A program made the translations under genes and the position numbers. A stretch of DNA of 64,000 nt from positions 167,213-231,212 of the forward strand of contig SJOL01006483.1 of assembly GCA_004794785.1 (NCBI GenBank), in the 5' to 3' direction. The stretch is from Opisthorchis felineus (lineage: Eukaryota; Platyhelminthes; Trematoda; Opisthorchiida; Opisthorchiidae). Below the pieces are notes generated by a model. That model ran no database searches. It saw only the letters and a list, made by a program, of their open reading frames with translations, and was not told the DNA's origin. This document shows positions 13,346-45,723 of the stretch, one piece after another (the first letter of the stretch is position 1; each line of letters begins with the position of its first letter).

Positions 13346-14652
13346 ACGCGCTGCGAGCGCTTACGCTAAAAACTCGCCTAAGTGTTGGGCGATTGGAATG
13401 CGGTATTAAGGGTCGATCTTTTCTAATACATCCTTCTTTGGGGGAACGCAGCATCGCTGTTTCCACCTTACAGCACACATTTAAATTAGAGAACACCGTA
13501 CGACTGTACATCCAGACGGCCTGGTAACACGATTACTAATGAAAGAAAGGCTTTCGTTGCGAAGGCATTTATTAGTAAACAAGAACCAAACGCTTACAAG
13601 CTATTAGACGCGAAAGTAAACATCTCATCTGCACAGAGTTTTTGAAAAGGGAACATTCCCAAGCGTCCTCCCGAAATTTCCTGGACCTTCTTTGGCTATT
13701 GAACAATTATAAACGAACACTGCAAAGCTACTCCATAATTTCCGTAGTACCTTCACCTTCCGTCAAATACGGGGGCAGAGCCTGGACACCGGATAACAGA
13801 TTACTTACATGCCTCATCAATAGTATGCGCCGTTACATACCTTCCCCCTTCAAAGATCGCGTGCATACCACTGACGTTCCATTTGCCTCAGCAGCTGGCC
13901 TATTCGGCACCTCTTCGGGTGTACCATGCCACTTCCGAAACTGGGCACTGTTTACTCTTTTCGACCCTCGACCGTCCTGAATTGTATAAACGTTCCCTTG
14001 ACGGTCAATAACGACAAATGGGCCTTGTCAAAGACTGCCCAACTTCCGCGACCCCAGTCCATTCCTTCCAGGATTTTGATGATCTATGGGGAATGGTCGT
14101 GCCTTCCTAGCTGCCGTTTTCTGCCTAGTCCTTTCCTGAACGGCCTCGGGACAGCATTCCAGAATGGAAGGACTGTCTCCTAGTTGACAGAACCGGGGAC
14201 TTTGTATACAAAATTAAACGCAACGAATATGTGGAAGTTATTATACGACAAACAGCCTTGGAACTGCGCATTAGAATTAGTGAGCAATCGAAAAATGAAG
14301 GAACAACCGGAAAACGCAGATAAGTATCAGGTACTAGCTAAATACATTGCAATGGAGAGGCGTGTAGTAGACACTGGGCACAGTAGATTTGAGGCGAGGA
14401 CTAAGGTTTACACTACAGAAACTGACAGTCAATGCGGTCGGAATAGCAAAGTATCAATCTGAATCAAACTGGCAATCATGTAGAGAGTATTTCTGGATCA
14501 TCGTGATGTCTGTTTCTATACAGATTGTCTCACTGAGTGCTGGAGACTTAGGCTCCCTGGATGTTTGTGCTAGGTTAGCATGGTGGAAAACGATCTCTCT
14601 GATTGGATCCCTCTCTGTCTGAAAACCGAAGTAGACTGAACTGTCGACTTAC
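13346..14652. other. Unassigned interval
   Basis: The longest open frame is plus 13642-13980 (112 codons), with no recognisable domain or splice context. The left edge may contain the more decayed 5' endonuclease part of the preceding LINE. Confidence 0.45.
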
Positions 14653-14891
14653 TTGGCCTGACGAAGGTTTTGTGCCAAGAAGAAAATGTTGGCCAGCAAG
14701 AAATCAGTCGATCGTTTATCAAAGTTTTCCGAAACCATCATCACCCGATCGTTTAAAAACCTTTCCAACTTAAAGCCGAGTTCTGTTGTGAATGGGTCGA
14801 ATCTACTAATCGGTTGACACCGATGCACCGGCCAATTCTCGTTAATGTAGGAAAACACTAACAATCGTGTTTCATCAGCACACACTGTCAT
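14653..14891 (-). CDS. Candidate coding exon of unidentified gene
   Basis: Minus-strand frame from an ATG at 14891, preceded by an in-frame TGA 18 nt upstream. It reads MTVCADETRLLVFSYINENW, continues through PISRFDPFTTELGFKLERFL, and closes FLLANIFFLAQNLRQA before CAGGCCAA|gtaagt, a consensus donor in phase 2. The residue composition looks protein-like, with no low complexity. An alternative acceptor (gacag at about 14886) would make it an internal exon. I do not recognise the protein and found no partner exon. It does not resemble a CDK8 tail. A chance frame is possible. Confidence 0.35.
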
Positions 14892-15191
14892 TAAACGAAT
14901 AAGTTGTCAGTATCCCCTTGAAATTCAAGTTAACCTTGTGCATTACTGTACCCAACTAACCGCATTTTCAACATCAAGGCTACTATCACTATCTGTGGCA
15001 CTTTGGCTGAGGTTCCTCCATAGGTTTCGGGTGCAGTCACTTCATAAGTTTTCCTCTTTTAAAAAGGTATGTGGCAATAGGTTTAGTTCGTCACAACTTA
15101 AATCAACATATAGTATTCAAAAGTCTGCAGCTAAACTGGTTTATCAGTAGCTGACTACAAAAAACCTTAATCACAGTACTGTACTCTTATA

Positions 15192-15316
15192 TCGATCAGC
15201 TGTAACACCCTTTCGACATCTAGCTGCCACGCCACCCGAAGGAAGCACGAGGGCTGGGCCTAGACAGGAGAAGTCGAGATGCAGAGGTTGGGTTCGAACC
15301 ACGGACCTCTTAACTA
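15192..15316 (-). mobile_element. SINE family A copy 3, internally deleted and head-truncated
   Basis: The minus strand carries GTCCGTGGTTCGAACCCAAC, CCTCTGCATCTCGACTTC and the CCTAGCTGATCGAT-like end. About 25 bp of the CTTGGGCAACCTGGCAG core is absent, and the tRNA-like 5' head is lost. Confidence 0.75.
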
Positions 15317-15645
15317 TGGATGATGTCGTTTGAGGGGAATTTTCAAACTTATTTATGAAAATTGAACGTTGCCTTTTTTGCGTAACTGTGCTAATACTTA
15401 ACCTTAAAGATCTCAAATCTCAGGATAGTCGAATACTCCCATATGTGCTACAGTGGCTTACACAGCACTCTCAGTCAATGAACGAACAACACAAATTGGT
15501 GAGTATATTCGTTAGGATTATTCTGTACAAATGTACGATTACATGGAAAGTGATAATGGCGGTTACACTGGCAACAATAAATGCGGCTTTGTGTTTTTCC
15601 TTCCAGTAACTTTGGGTGTAATTCCACCCATCTAAGCTACCAAAC

Positions 15646-15826
15646 ATGGCTCAGTGGTTAGAGCGCGAATTTACTGACCCGAAGGTCTGTGGTTCGAACC
15701 CGACCTCTGCATCTCGACTTACCCTGTCTAGGCTTGGGCAACCTGACAATATCCCAGCCCCCATGCTTCCTTCGGGTGGCGTGTCAGCTGGGCACAGAAA
15801 GGGTGTTGCAGCTGAACGATTTATGA
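15646..15826 (+). mobile_element. SINE family A copy 4
   Basis: Full-length: ATGGCTCAGTGGTTAGAGCG (A box), GGTCTGTGGTTCGAACCCGA (B box), body with CTAGGCTTGGGCAACCTG and CTTCCTTCGGGTGG, end GTGTTGCAGCTGAACGATTT. The B box is intact, but the rest does not close a tRNA cloverleaf. Confidence 0.85.
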
Positions 15827-16640
15827 TTTATTTGTTTTAAGCGACCACATCGGGGTGAGGATACCGTAACAAGAGTAATAGACTGGAGAGTGCACAAAGG
15901 CCGATTAATTATACATGAATTCGATGCCTTCAGAGTATGATTATGACCGACGTTACGAGTCCCGATAAGCAAAAAAAAGATTTATGCGACCGAATCTTTC
16001 GGGATCCACTCAGAACTCGGCCAATCCGATTATTCAAAGGCGGGTAAAGTGTGGTCATATAAATATCCAGGTCCGCGGAAATGTAGGCACCGAAACAATT
16101 GTCATCTTTATGCAAATAAAACCGAGAATAAACTTCATTTTGAACGACCCAAGGCCTGTCCACAAACATGAACACTTGTACGTCCTCCAAGTTTATTCTT
16201 GCATCAAAACATCTTTCGCTACAGCTATATGTTCTCCATCGTAGTTCATCCCCTTGAGGACTTTACGAGAAAACCAACTTGTAGGGGGAATCGGGAATCC
16301 CCACCCATGCCAACAGAGCGTCTGGGGCTGAAACACTTTTCCAATCTTCGTCTAAAACCGTACTCCAATACAAGCATGAACTTACACGACTACAGTCAGG
16401 AAACGTGCCATTAGCTGTTGAGTGTCAATATCACGAACGATTCCAAGAAACGGTTAGGATGATTATGCTTTTTCTGGTGCTATCAACTAAAATCAGTTCA
16501 GTGACGAAATTCATCGCAACTAACCAAACGTGTAATCAAGCGTGGATCACATGGTGGGACGGAATTCGCCCACCATTGGAATACGGTGAAATCAAGGGTG
16601 GAAATTCCATTTAGAGAGTCATATTATACAGTTCCCTTAC
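15827..16640. other. Region downstream of CDK8 exon 7, unassigned
   Basis: The missing terminal CDK8 exon would be expected here or further left. I could not identify it: a short exon cannot be told from background without transcript data. Confidence 0.4.
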
Positions 16641-36705
<20,065 letters not shown>

Positions 36706-36708
36706 CAG

Positions 36709-36720
36709 TCAAGATGTCAT
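36709..36720 (-). promoter_or_regulatory. Three-codon upstream ORF (ATG ACA TCT TGA) before CDK8
   Basis: Read on the minus strand, ATGACATCTTGA ends three bases before the CDK8 ATG and is in the same frame. A pyrimidine-containing stretch ending in cgcag (AG at 36725-36726) lies a few bases further upstream and would be a usable 3' splice site for a 5'-UTR intron or a spliced leader. The mini-ORF is visible; a role in translation is inference. Confidence 0.5.
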
Positions 36721-37262
36721 GAAGCTGCGAGAGTAGACAAATTGAAAGCACCAGTAGAACCCCAAAGGCAAACAATCTACTAATGACAAGTGCGAAAAAC
36801 GGATTTCGTGAACTGAGGGAATGCGATACAGAGAGAAATAGACGTAACTCGTATTATACACACAAAGAGTCACGAACGAACAATGACTTAACTTAGTCGA
36901 CTAACAATCAGCGGTTACCGTTTGTCACATTAAAACAGCAACCTGGAAGTGATTCGATGGAAAAATAGGAGAGTTGTCTTATGTACCAAATACATTATGA
37001 ATAACCAATCCCCCTACCCCACACACCGAAGGGTGATGCTTCGAGGAATAAAACCAAACCGTCCGATTCCATAATTATCAGTTTTAAGGGTAACGTAATT
37101 CAAAGATACATCATGTGTCAACTGAGAGTGCAAAGTACCTGCGTGAGTATGTAACACCATGATGAAAATCATAGCTTTTGACTGTCCGCTTGAACGTGAA
37201 CTGGATACATTGTTAGCGAAAATAATTCTCCTGAGTATTCCGTACCGTTTCAAATTGGATCA
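36721..37262. promoter_or_regulatory. Putative CDK8 upstream / promoter region
   Basis: This interval lies upstream of the CDK8 ATG and would hold its promoter and 5' UTR. It separates CDK8 from a plus-strand open region starting at 37263, so a shared bidirectional promoter is conceivable. No TATA box or other core element is convincing. Confidence 0.3.
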
Positions 37263-38074
37263 ATGCCTATTAAAGATCCAGAGGTCTTATACCGTCCCAG
37301 CGGGTCGGAAATGGGAAGGATGAGCGGCAGTAAAATGCAAGCATTGACCAAGAACATAGATATTTTTACCAAGTACCGGCCATTGGGTTCTTTAGGAACA
37401 CGATCGGTTGCCATTTCCTTGGCACTCTCCGTTCCTAAACAAAGGTATCTCCAGTCACTCACAATAATCAAGATATATCCTCCGCTAACAACTCCACTGC
37501 TCCAAGAAACGCTGCCGGCTTGTTTCCCAACGTCAACGTATGCCCCCAACAGTGCATGCATCTTTACTAGTTCCAGATCGAGTTCGAGACAGCCTCTTTT
37601 GGGTTTTGATGGAACATCGGCGTTCTGCCTTCAAAAGGCAACAGTCATTAACACAAACCGTCCTTTAAAGTCGAGTAAGTGGTCATACAGCTGAGCGTTC
37701 ATTGTGCGATTAAAAACAAAGCTTCTCGTCAGCCTACCCAAATGGTTTTCAGGGAATCCCAATCATTCAGTTAGACATTCCTACCCTTTCACTACCCACG
37801 TGCAGTGGCTGATAAGCCAATGAGATTTGAAGTTGAAGATGCCAGTTACTCAGAGAATGTGGTAAGTCCTGAAAAGCAATGCACCGCTAATTTCGTCTCG
37901 TTTGAGACTCATCATCGTCTCTGTAATGCTTCCACTCAAGTACCGATTTGTCAGCACTCCCTGACTGAGAAACACACAAGTCAGGCTACCTTGGTTGTCT
38001 TCGGTATCAGTGGCACTAAAATACCCACCGTGAACCACAGTAATGTTCGGTACTGTCACAGCTTTCACGTGTAA
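37263..38074 (+). CDS. Possible two-exon gene divergent from CDK8, unidentified
   Basis: From an ATG at 37263 a 143-codon frame runs across a consensus donor, AAGTCGA|gtaagt, at 37675. A pyrimidine-containing acceptor (acgtgcag) ends at 37805. The join is phase-consistent: A plus TG makes Met, continuing ADKPMRFEVEDASYSENV. After that, either a second donor (GTG|gtaagt at 37862) is used or the frame stays open to a TAA at 38072-38074. The predicted protein (start MPIKDPEVLYRPSGSEMGRM) has no domain I recognise. The opposite strand is also open here (37250-37561 and 37850-38365), so the coding strand is unsure. Confidence 0.25.
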
Positions 38075-39252
38075 GGCTTGGAGTGGATACCATGCATTAT
38101 CTGGACTAAGATAAGGCAGGACGGGTGCGCTGTGACGGAATGAAGGTGACAGTTCTAAATGAAGGCCCACGTGGCGGAGACGTGAACCCAAAGAGTTTGT
38201 CGTGTAAACAATCAAATTACAAGAAACGAAGGTCAAGTGGATATAAGTCAATATACCTGAACATTGTGGTCGAAACCACAAAAGCTTCACACACCAAACT
38301 CGTGAAATTAGAAACTGGAACGCAAGAAAGGGCGGCCGTGGGATATAGATTATGCAAGCTGACATCCATCAAGTGCGCAGGACTCAAGGGCGACAAAACT
38401 ATCTAGATATGTCTGTGAGCATCGCCTCGGAATTACTGGTCGTCAACGGACTCAGCGATCCGTTCACGAAACTTCGGAGGATATGGCAAGTTTACCAGAT
38501 GTCTCAGCTCTTTGAGGATACCAAATGGGTGGCCAGGAGACATTAAAATTTACTTTTCCAGACCATCACCAAATGCAGCAAAACATACAAGGCCACAGTT
38601 GGTTAGCCACGGTTTTGGCTGGATCTCTTAACAAAACATACGACCAGTCCGCTAAAACCAGACACCATTTGGTCCAACTGTCCAGCTACCTCTATAGGGG
38701 CCCCGACCAATAAACCCTGACACAGACAGCTCGCAATGGTACCAGAAGCAACCATCCGGGAACGCGATCGTATAGACCATTGAAAATCAGACCGTGGTCA
38801 ACTATTGAATAGCGCGCGGTTATGATCCGGGTCCTATTTATTAGTAATATAGGTCACCAGTTTATTCAGGTCGGACAATATTGAGATCAACTGTTAAGTT
38901 GCTGTCAGTAGGGTTTGCAAATGAACCCCTTTAACACTGGATCTTCCGGAGCATCAATCATTCAACTATGCTAGGAACGAATATATGACTATCGTCGTGT
39001 AGAGGATACTAAGTATTGCCAAATACAAACCAACCATATATGTCTCGTGAGTAGTGCACGCTACCGTACAACCCCTCACACATGCTGAGGGTTTCATGTG
39101 TTTGTTTATCTCCATCTAGTGAGATAGTAATGACCATCGCTTAAACAAGCAACAAACAAGACGTAGCTGGAATGTGGTCTGACGATGATGAGGTGAGCAA
39201 TTTGGGGTCTTTCGCCTATTTAAAATCGAGAGGAAATTTCACCACATCCATC
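38075..39252. other. Unassigned interval with some open frames
   Basis: Contains a 93-codon plus frame (38125-38406, with KVTVLNEGPRGGDVNPK) opposite a longer minus frame. Neither could be assigned to a family, and nothing was recognised in 38.5-39.2 kb. Confidence 0.4.
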
Positions 39253-39600
39253 TCAGCATGGCCGCCCATTCGTAGACTTCCTTTGGTGTAGTGTCCGGTG
39301 CCCGTCCGCGGATAAAGAGTGGAACAGATTTTGTGGACTAGTTAATAGGTTACTCTTATTTCCGCAGCATGCGGCCTGCTCATCTGACGCGAATTGAGGT
39401 CCCGTACTACCAACGTCAGCATGGCGTTTAAGAAAATCGAGGAACGGGTATGGTAAAACCGAAGCTTGTGGGTGGACACCAAATTGCAGTTCTATAGGGC
39501 GATGATCTGACCTGTCCTCTGGTATGATACTGAAACGATGACCATGTGCCAACACAAGATCTGTTACTTAGGCAGCTTTTACATTAGGTATGCACTCGTT
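39253..39600 (-). mobile_element. Endonuclease fragment of a LINE
   Basis: The minus strand reads TDLVLAHGHRFSIIPEDRSD, then HRPIELQF. This fits the C-terminal APE-endonuclease block of Jockey/CR1-type LINEs (LDLVLT ... SDH), with the catalytic Asp-His pair present in RSDHRP. The frame runs on about 70 codons with no further recognised motif. A stop sits just upstream (KAA*VTDL). Confidence 0.5.
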
Positions 39601-42600
39601 ATCACTGAACCGAATGCCGGACACAGAGGTTAAAGGTGGTGCTTTGCGACGGAATGTGAGCTATGGCCGCATGCAACTGTCTACGGGCGTTTGGACGTTT
39701 ACCGAAGGGGAGTAAGTGAGGCCAGCTGAATACCAAGGAGAGAAACTCTGTCGGACAGCCATGCCTGCATACCCTAGTCTAAATTCTGAAGAATATCAGC
39801 AGAACTTTTGAGGCGAGAAGCTGCAGCTTACCGGTGGAGGGGTCTACCTCTTACAAGAAAAACTCCCCGGACTTTCCCTATAGTGAAATTTCATCACTCG
39901 AAGCCCGCTGCTTCAAAACTCTATCACAAATTCCTCAACGTGTAAAAGTTCAATATGATTGTCGCACAAGCTACGGAGAGAAAGGAGCTATGACTATTGC
40001 CAAGCTGGTTTGAAGATGATTACACAAAAGTGGCAGACCTACTGAGGATATCTCATAACACTCCTTCAACCAACTATCGAACATGTTATGAAAGAACTGC
40101 TATTTCTTCCATCCATCTATGCGCAACTTTGCCAGCCGACCCTCCTCCCTCTTTAAAAGGGATCACTCATCCCGGTCCGGCGAACATTGCCACTGGAACA
40201 ATGAGCAAAATGTCACGCCCCTTGAAAAAGAAATCGATGAAGGCGAACAGTTTGGCATGGTAATTGATTTCCGTTTGGCAACGACGCGCTGGAATGTAAA
40301 AAGCCCAGTTCAACCCAACTGGTTGCCTCTGGTGTGCATTCCTCGTACTGCCTAATGAGATTGTCAAGGAGGCGATTTCGAGGACTGTGTAATGCAATAC
40401 GGCAAGAGAGATAGCATGGGGTGTAAGGTTAGTGGTGATTGGTTCAGTTACCCTGGTCAACGATACCAAAAGTTACAAGTGTTGTAATTTCAACCATTCG
40501 ATGCAAGCTAAGTCATGTGGCTAGTTAAACAGCCCAAGTCCTGGGACGATCACGTCATTAGAAATGAGATGTCCCCAACCTCGAAGGTTCAGTCGAATAA
40601 ACGTCAAAGAAGACTGCTGAGCCATTCTCGGGCTCAATACCGGGATAACCGTATCGCTGAAAACTGATGGAACCACTGAAATCTTCGCTTCCTCTTCCCT
40701 GAAAATGCATCGGGAGGTTACGCTTGAATCGAACTGATAAACGCACAGTAGATTATTTTGCTACACAAGTTTGCTTCCCCTAAACCAGTTTACTTATGGT
40801 AAATTCTGCCTAATCATGCCCCGTCATAAACTAGTGATTTCATTATAAGGCTGGTTACCAAGGGCTCTTCAAGGTTAATGTAACTGCATTATTCTCATGA
40901 ACCAAGCACAGTAGCCCATGTTTAGTGCCGATTGTGTGAGCGTCATATTTCTAATGGAATTAGATAGGGGGAATGCTACATAAAGGTATGTAGTATATAC
41001 AACATAATAACATCATGTATAAAGTCGAATAGTCGACTTAAGGTTCAATCGGTTGTCATAACGATCCCCTGGAATGAGAGATCCTCAGCGGGAACCACTT
41101 CAACCAGGTCCTATGGGTGATCCCAACTGGAGGGACCACTGCATCTTAGCTCGAAGCCATCTCCGGGTGCGCAGTAACAAATCAGTATGGTATACATGTG
41201 TACTTCTGTTTTCCAGACTTATTTTCATCTCTTGGTACCTTTTTCAATGACTCGAACCTACGTTCTGAAACATATTTCATAGCCCTGCCGCTTCTTGGTG
41301 AGTTTGATCACCCGAATTTTAACCTTTGGTCTCGAAAACGTTCTGGTCGTAGTCACGACCTCTTCACCATGTGGCAGAATGAGTATCTCAGACGGACGTG
41401 TGATAAATGGTGATCGCTAGGCCTATCGAACCAATGAAATACCAATTTCCACTTAATCAGGAGTGAATAGGACGACAATTCAACCCACATGGTCAGTGCC
41501 ACTACCGCAGACAATTATGCTGACCACATCGCCGAACAATCAGAGGATTTTTAGACAACTGAATGTAACGACCGTTTGTGTCCACGCATTCGTTTACACC
41601 ATGATTCTGCACTTATACGACCCTAAGTACAAACACGCTGGCATGCATCAGTTACCATATTGTTACTTCGGCAACTGAGTTGCGAGCGCGTGCAGTGTTT
41701 TGGGATATGAATAAGTCCACTGAGACTGGAGGGTCACGATTATAGAAGTGGCAACAAAACCAATACAACAGACCTTGGCAACCAAGCTCATCTCATGCAG
41801 ACCGAATCTTTATTGGCACCAGGGTTTCGTGATAGAGTCCTATGATTCTTATTCTTCAGAGTGTACTGGAATTTCTTGCTGCAAATATTATTTTGCTAAT
41901 CTAAGATCCTTGACTTGGGTTTCCAACAAGTCATTTTCTCGTAGCGGTTTTTTTCTCGTTCTGGGTTACCTAATGGAAGGGACTACTGGAAGACGGGTCG
42001 CCAGTCTGCCCGAAGTAGATACCATTGAGTTTCTATGAGCCTATGTTCCTATGTGAGCTTGCGAACGAGATAAGGCTAGAAGTGACTTTCCATGATCAAA
42101 GCAAATTGAAACTATTAGCCATAGAACGTCATGCGGTTGCAACTTGGGTGGCGTTCCTCAGTAAAGTAAATGTTTTTTCTATCCGAAGCGGAAACTATTT
42201 GGCCGAGCCATTTAAGTGTGACCTTTTGGCTGGGAACGACCGGGCCTTACACTCCCCCGGAGTGCTACTTTACTGTAGCTGGCTCCTGTAATAGGATGAG
42301 GCAGATCCGGATGATCCGGTGTACAAAAGTGACAGAACTGACTATATGTAACCAGTGTTGCAAAAGGTTAAAACTAGCCCTGGGTGATTCTTATGAACCA
42401 TCAGGTCAGCATTCGAAAACATAATGGGTTCCGAATGCCCAAATAACCCAGGACGCCGACAGTTTTCTAAATGTCCACTTTCCTACCTCATTCTTTTGAT
42501 TACGGGGTGTCCAGAGGGTATCACATGCAGCTCATTGTAAATTACTTGTGACTGAACTGCTTTGTGCGCAGCACATCGACACAAACATGTAATAGTTGAG

Positions 42601-43424
42601 TCTGCGAGCAGGTGCCAACCCACGGTTCTCACCGCGCGCGGATAGTCTTTTTGGTTTTGCTGATCGCTAATCGGACCCCTATCCCAAAAGTCCCCCTAAA
42701 AAGAATCAAAAGACGTGCTCGGGAAAACTTCCAGGTCACTGAAAAGAGAGAACGATTAAAAAATATGCTGTAGGCCATAGATTTGAACAACTTATTCCGT
42801 CTGCCCTTAACCGGATCTAATTGCTCATTATGATCACATGAATGCTTACCTTATTTTTTGCTTCCACATAAGTTTCCCGGTCGGAACGATTACCTGAATG
42901 TTGACGAATTCTTCCAGCCACTGAAAAATCAGGTACAAAGGGAGTATGCCTATGAGCAAGATGCGGAAAATGAATAAAGGTCTGATGCGAGTAAGTTCAA
43001 TTGAAGAAATGCATGCTGTACCATTAGCGAGAGGATGTTTACTGTTTATGGTCACAGCAGGTAGAATTTCACTACATAAAGTAGGCGGCTATTGTTACAC
43101 TGAAATTCTACGGACCTGTGTCACAAAACACAGTTTAGGAACTCAAGGTCAGAGAGCTCCTAATCTCTAACGGCGCACGTCGATTGACGAGTACCACCCG
43201 ATGCCCTAATTATACTCCATAAGTTGCCTACATTATATTTGTCAGGAACCCATTCCACAGTACTTGCACTGATTAGAAGTTCAGTTGATTCTAGGCCCTG
43301 CAACAACCCCCATTCCGGAACTTTAGAGAGTGATGGCACTCCTACTGTTACGTTCGGACGAAGTGTATCGTGATCGCTCTTATCCCTAGGGGAGCTCACT
43401 TCCCTTTGTCGTCTGGTCACTTAT
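39601..43424. other. Unassigned interval
   Basis: Several short open frames (for example plus 41198-41413, 41748-42038 and 42025-42291) without domain or splice support. No repeat recognised. Confidence 0.45.
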
Positions 43425-43890
43425 TGAACAGAACGTAGAGGACAGCTTACGGAGGGGTCAAATGTCCAGATCTGGAGACCGCATTCGACTACAATTTTTC
43501 AAGCATACACTTTTCTAATGTGCCCGTTTCAAGGGTGAGGTGTGCATTTGCACACGTTCTTCCTTACCTGTTTCCAGGCTTCCTGCCCCGAACTGTCATA
43601 CTACAGACTTCCGATTAGTTTGGTTTAAATTTGATGACTGCCAATGCAACAAACATTTTTGCAGTGCTATCGACTTTCGGCTGGCGATAATGCGTCCTCT
43701 CTTTTATCTTTGCTGATCAAGCCTGTTACGGAGAAAATGCTGATCAACAGAGTCAAAAGCACTTAGGAAATCCAGGCATGCCAAAATTATCGTCGTTTAC
43801 ATTTATGACGACCAATGGCGCTTGAAAGCAACTACCACCATGCCGAAATCCCGCTTATTGTCCTCAAATTAGTGCTTCACGGCCCGCCAT
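43425..43890 (-). mobile_element. LINE reverse-transcriptase fragment
   Basis: The minus strand encodes AGFRHGGSCFQAPLVV near 43830-43870 (hallmark QAGFRPGRG). After a frameshift comes TIILACLDFLSAFDSVDQHF at 43735-43795, an intact RT motif A with both Asp residues, then LRNRLDQQ and a stop. The remaining motifs toward 43430 are too decayed to name with confidence. Confidence 0.7.
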
Positions 43891-45723
43891 CAAGCGATGA
43901 AGGTTAAGTGACGTCAAGTCTCACTACGACTGGAGTCAGGCTGAGTTCCCATGACTACCGTATTCACTACAGGGTCCATTTTAAAAACTGCCACTACTGG
44001 CGATTATCCTCCAGTTCTCCGAGACAGTCTGCTTTTCCCAATGCATGCACAATCAAATATCCGTTTTCTAATTACCTCGTTAGGAACCGGTCAACGCAAT
44101 CCCACACCAGAAACGCTTATCAAACATCGGCGGTCAAAAACCTGAAGACGCCGCCGATAATCTGTCCGCGGAGGCCACGTCTCGCAACTATGCAACAATA
44201 CGGCCCTTACTACAGTCTGATTATCGCGACCTTTGAGACACAGTGATATGCCCTTTCGACGCCACAAGTGATGCAGATTAGGGCCTCTGGGATTCGTGCA
44301 CAGACTTCAGCAAACACACTTCCGTCGGAGCTAATACAACTACCGACGTATTTATGAAGGTACGCTGGCTACGATACTGCCAAGGCTTTGATTATTAAGG
44401 TCCCCAACCACAGTCTTTGGCACACAAGTTAGCGGCAATTGACAAGGAACATATGTACATCACATTTTTAGAGAACACGTCACCACACGTTTTTTAGTAA
44501 CCATGCTGAAGGACACGAAGACCGTGTAGGTCGGACCTCCAAATAGTGACAAACCCAGTATATGAAACTCTGCGAGTGTCGCAGGTACACCCATCCGCAT
44601 AACTCAAGGGGTTAAAAAGACGCACAAACCGCTACGCCATGGCAAGGTTCAGTTCATTCCTGACGGCCCTAACTCAAAAGCCGAGTTACTGTCCATCGTA
44701 ATCCACGAAGAGGTTTGTGTTGTTTTGTTTATGGGTTCCCGTTGCATCTTATCGGTATGTGCAACAGGTAGCTCAGCATGGGTCCGCCCTTCCTCTGTAA
44801 TCCATATCTGTGCAATTAAAAAAGACAGAGACGATGTTTAGTGTTTGTAGGCTAGTATGGCAGTGGAGCACCAGTGTTCTCATCTGGTGCTGCTGTTATT
44901 GATGGTGATGACTGTAGGTTGCTTGACCAGTCCAAAACTATGGTGGTGGCACAAAAGACTTTCTCTAAACCGGTTTGGGTAAGACACTCCGGCTTGCCAG
45001 TATCCCTTCGAGGCAGAAACTACCCAAATATCAACACCCTATTCGTGTGCGAGACTCAAAGAATAGGTAGCTCAGTAGGTGTACACCTTCAACAGCCTGC
45101 TGACTAGACTAATGCCAAATTACAGTCCCGTATCTAAGATGTAGAACACCAACCACCTACCCCGTAGGAAGTACCTTCACACTACCTCGCGTGTTCCCTT
45201 ATGAGGTGTACGGCACACTACCAGTGTCCAGCTAGCTCCACCCAAGATACCAGGATACTGGCGGGGGGTTGTACCACTTGCATGCCAGATTGGTCAACGG
45301 TTAGAAGTCTGACCAACACAGTCTTCTGGCCCTCCAGGTTGGGAGTTGGAATATGTGTGGCAACTTGTTCTATAAAAATGGTAATGCACTTACATTTCCC
45401 GGCAAACACCGCTGCATTGGGGTCAGGCTTTTGAGCCAAAGGTTTCGATTGAGGACCTTAATCGTCCTCCTGTTTAGGTCTGGGCATTCTGGCAATGTCC
45501 CACTCTACGTACAGCTATGAAGTGTACACCTACAAATAATGTCATGTGATGCCGGCCGTCGCGTGGTGTTATCAGCCTTACTTGCTGTATACAGAAGGGC
45601 AGGTAAGCGAAATCATGCCACTGGTGACCTCTCCCTTCTTCTTTGACATACTTTTTCTCCCATCTCCTCCCACCCCATTAATAACTCCCTTCTTGTGGGC
45701 CCATCCGTTAGGAATGACAACCC

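Noticed and set aside
15646..15720. tRNA gene at the SINE head
   Set aside because: A- and B-box-like motifs are present, but the downstream sequence continues into the shared SINE body, no acceptor stem closes, and the same unit recurs ten times.
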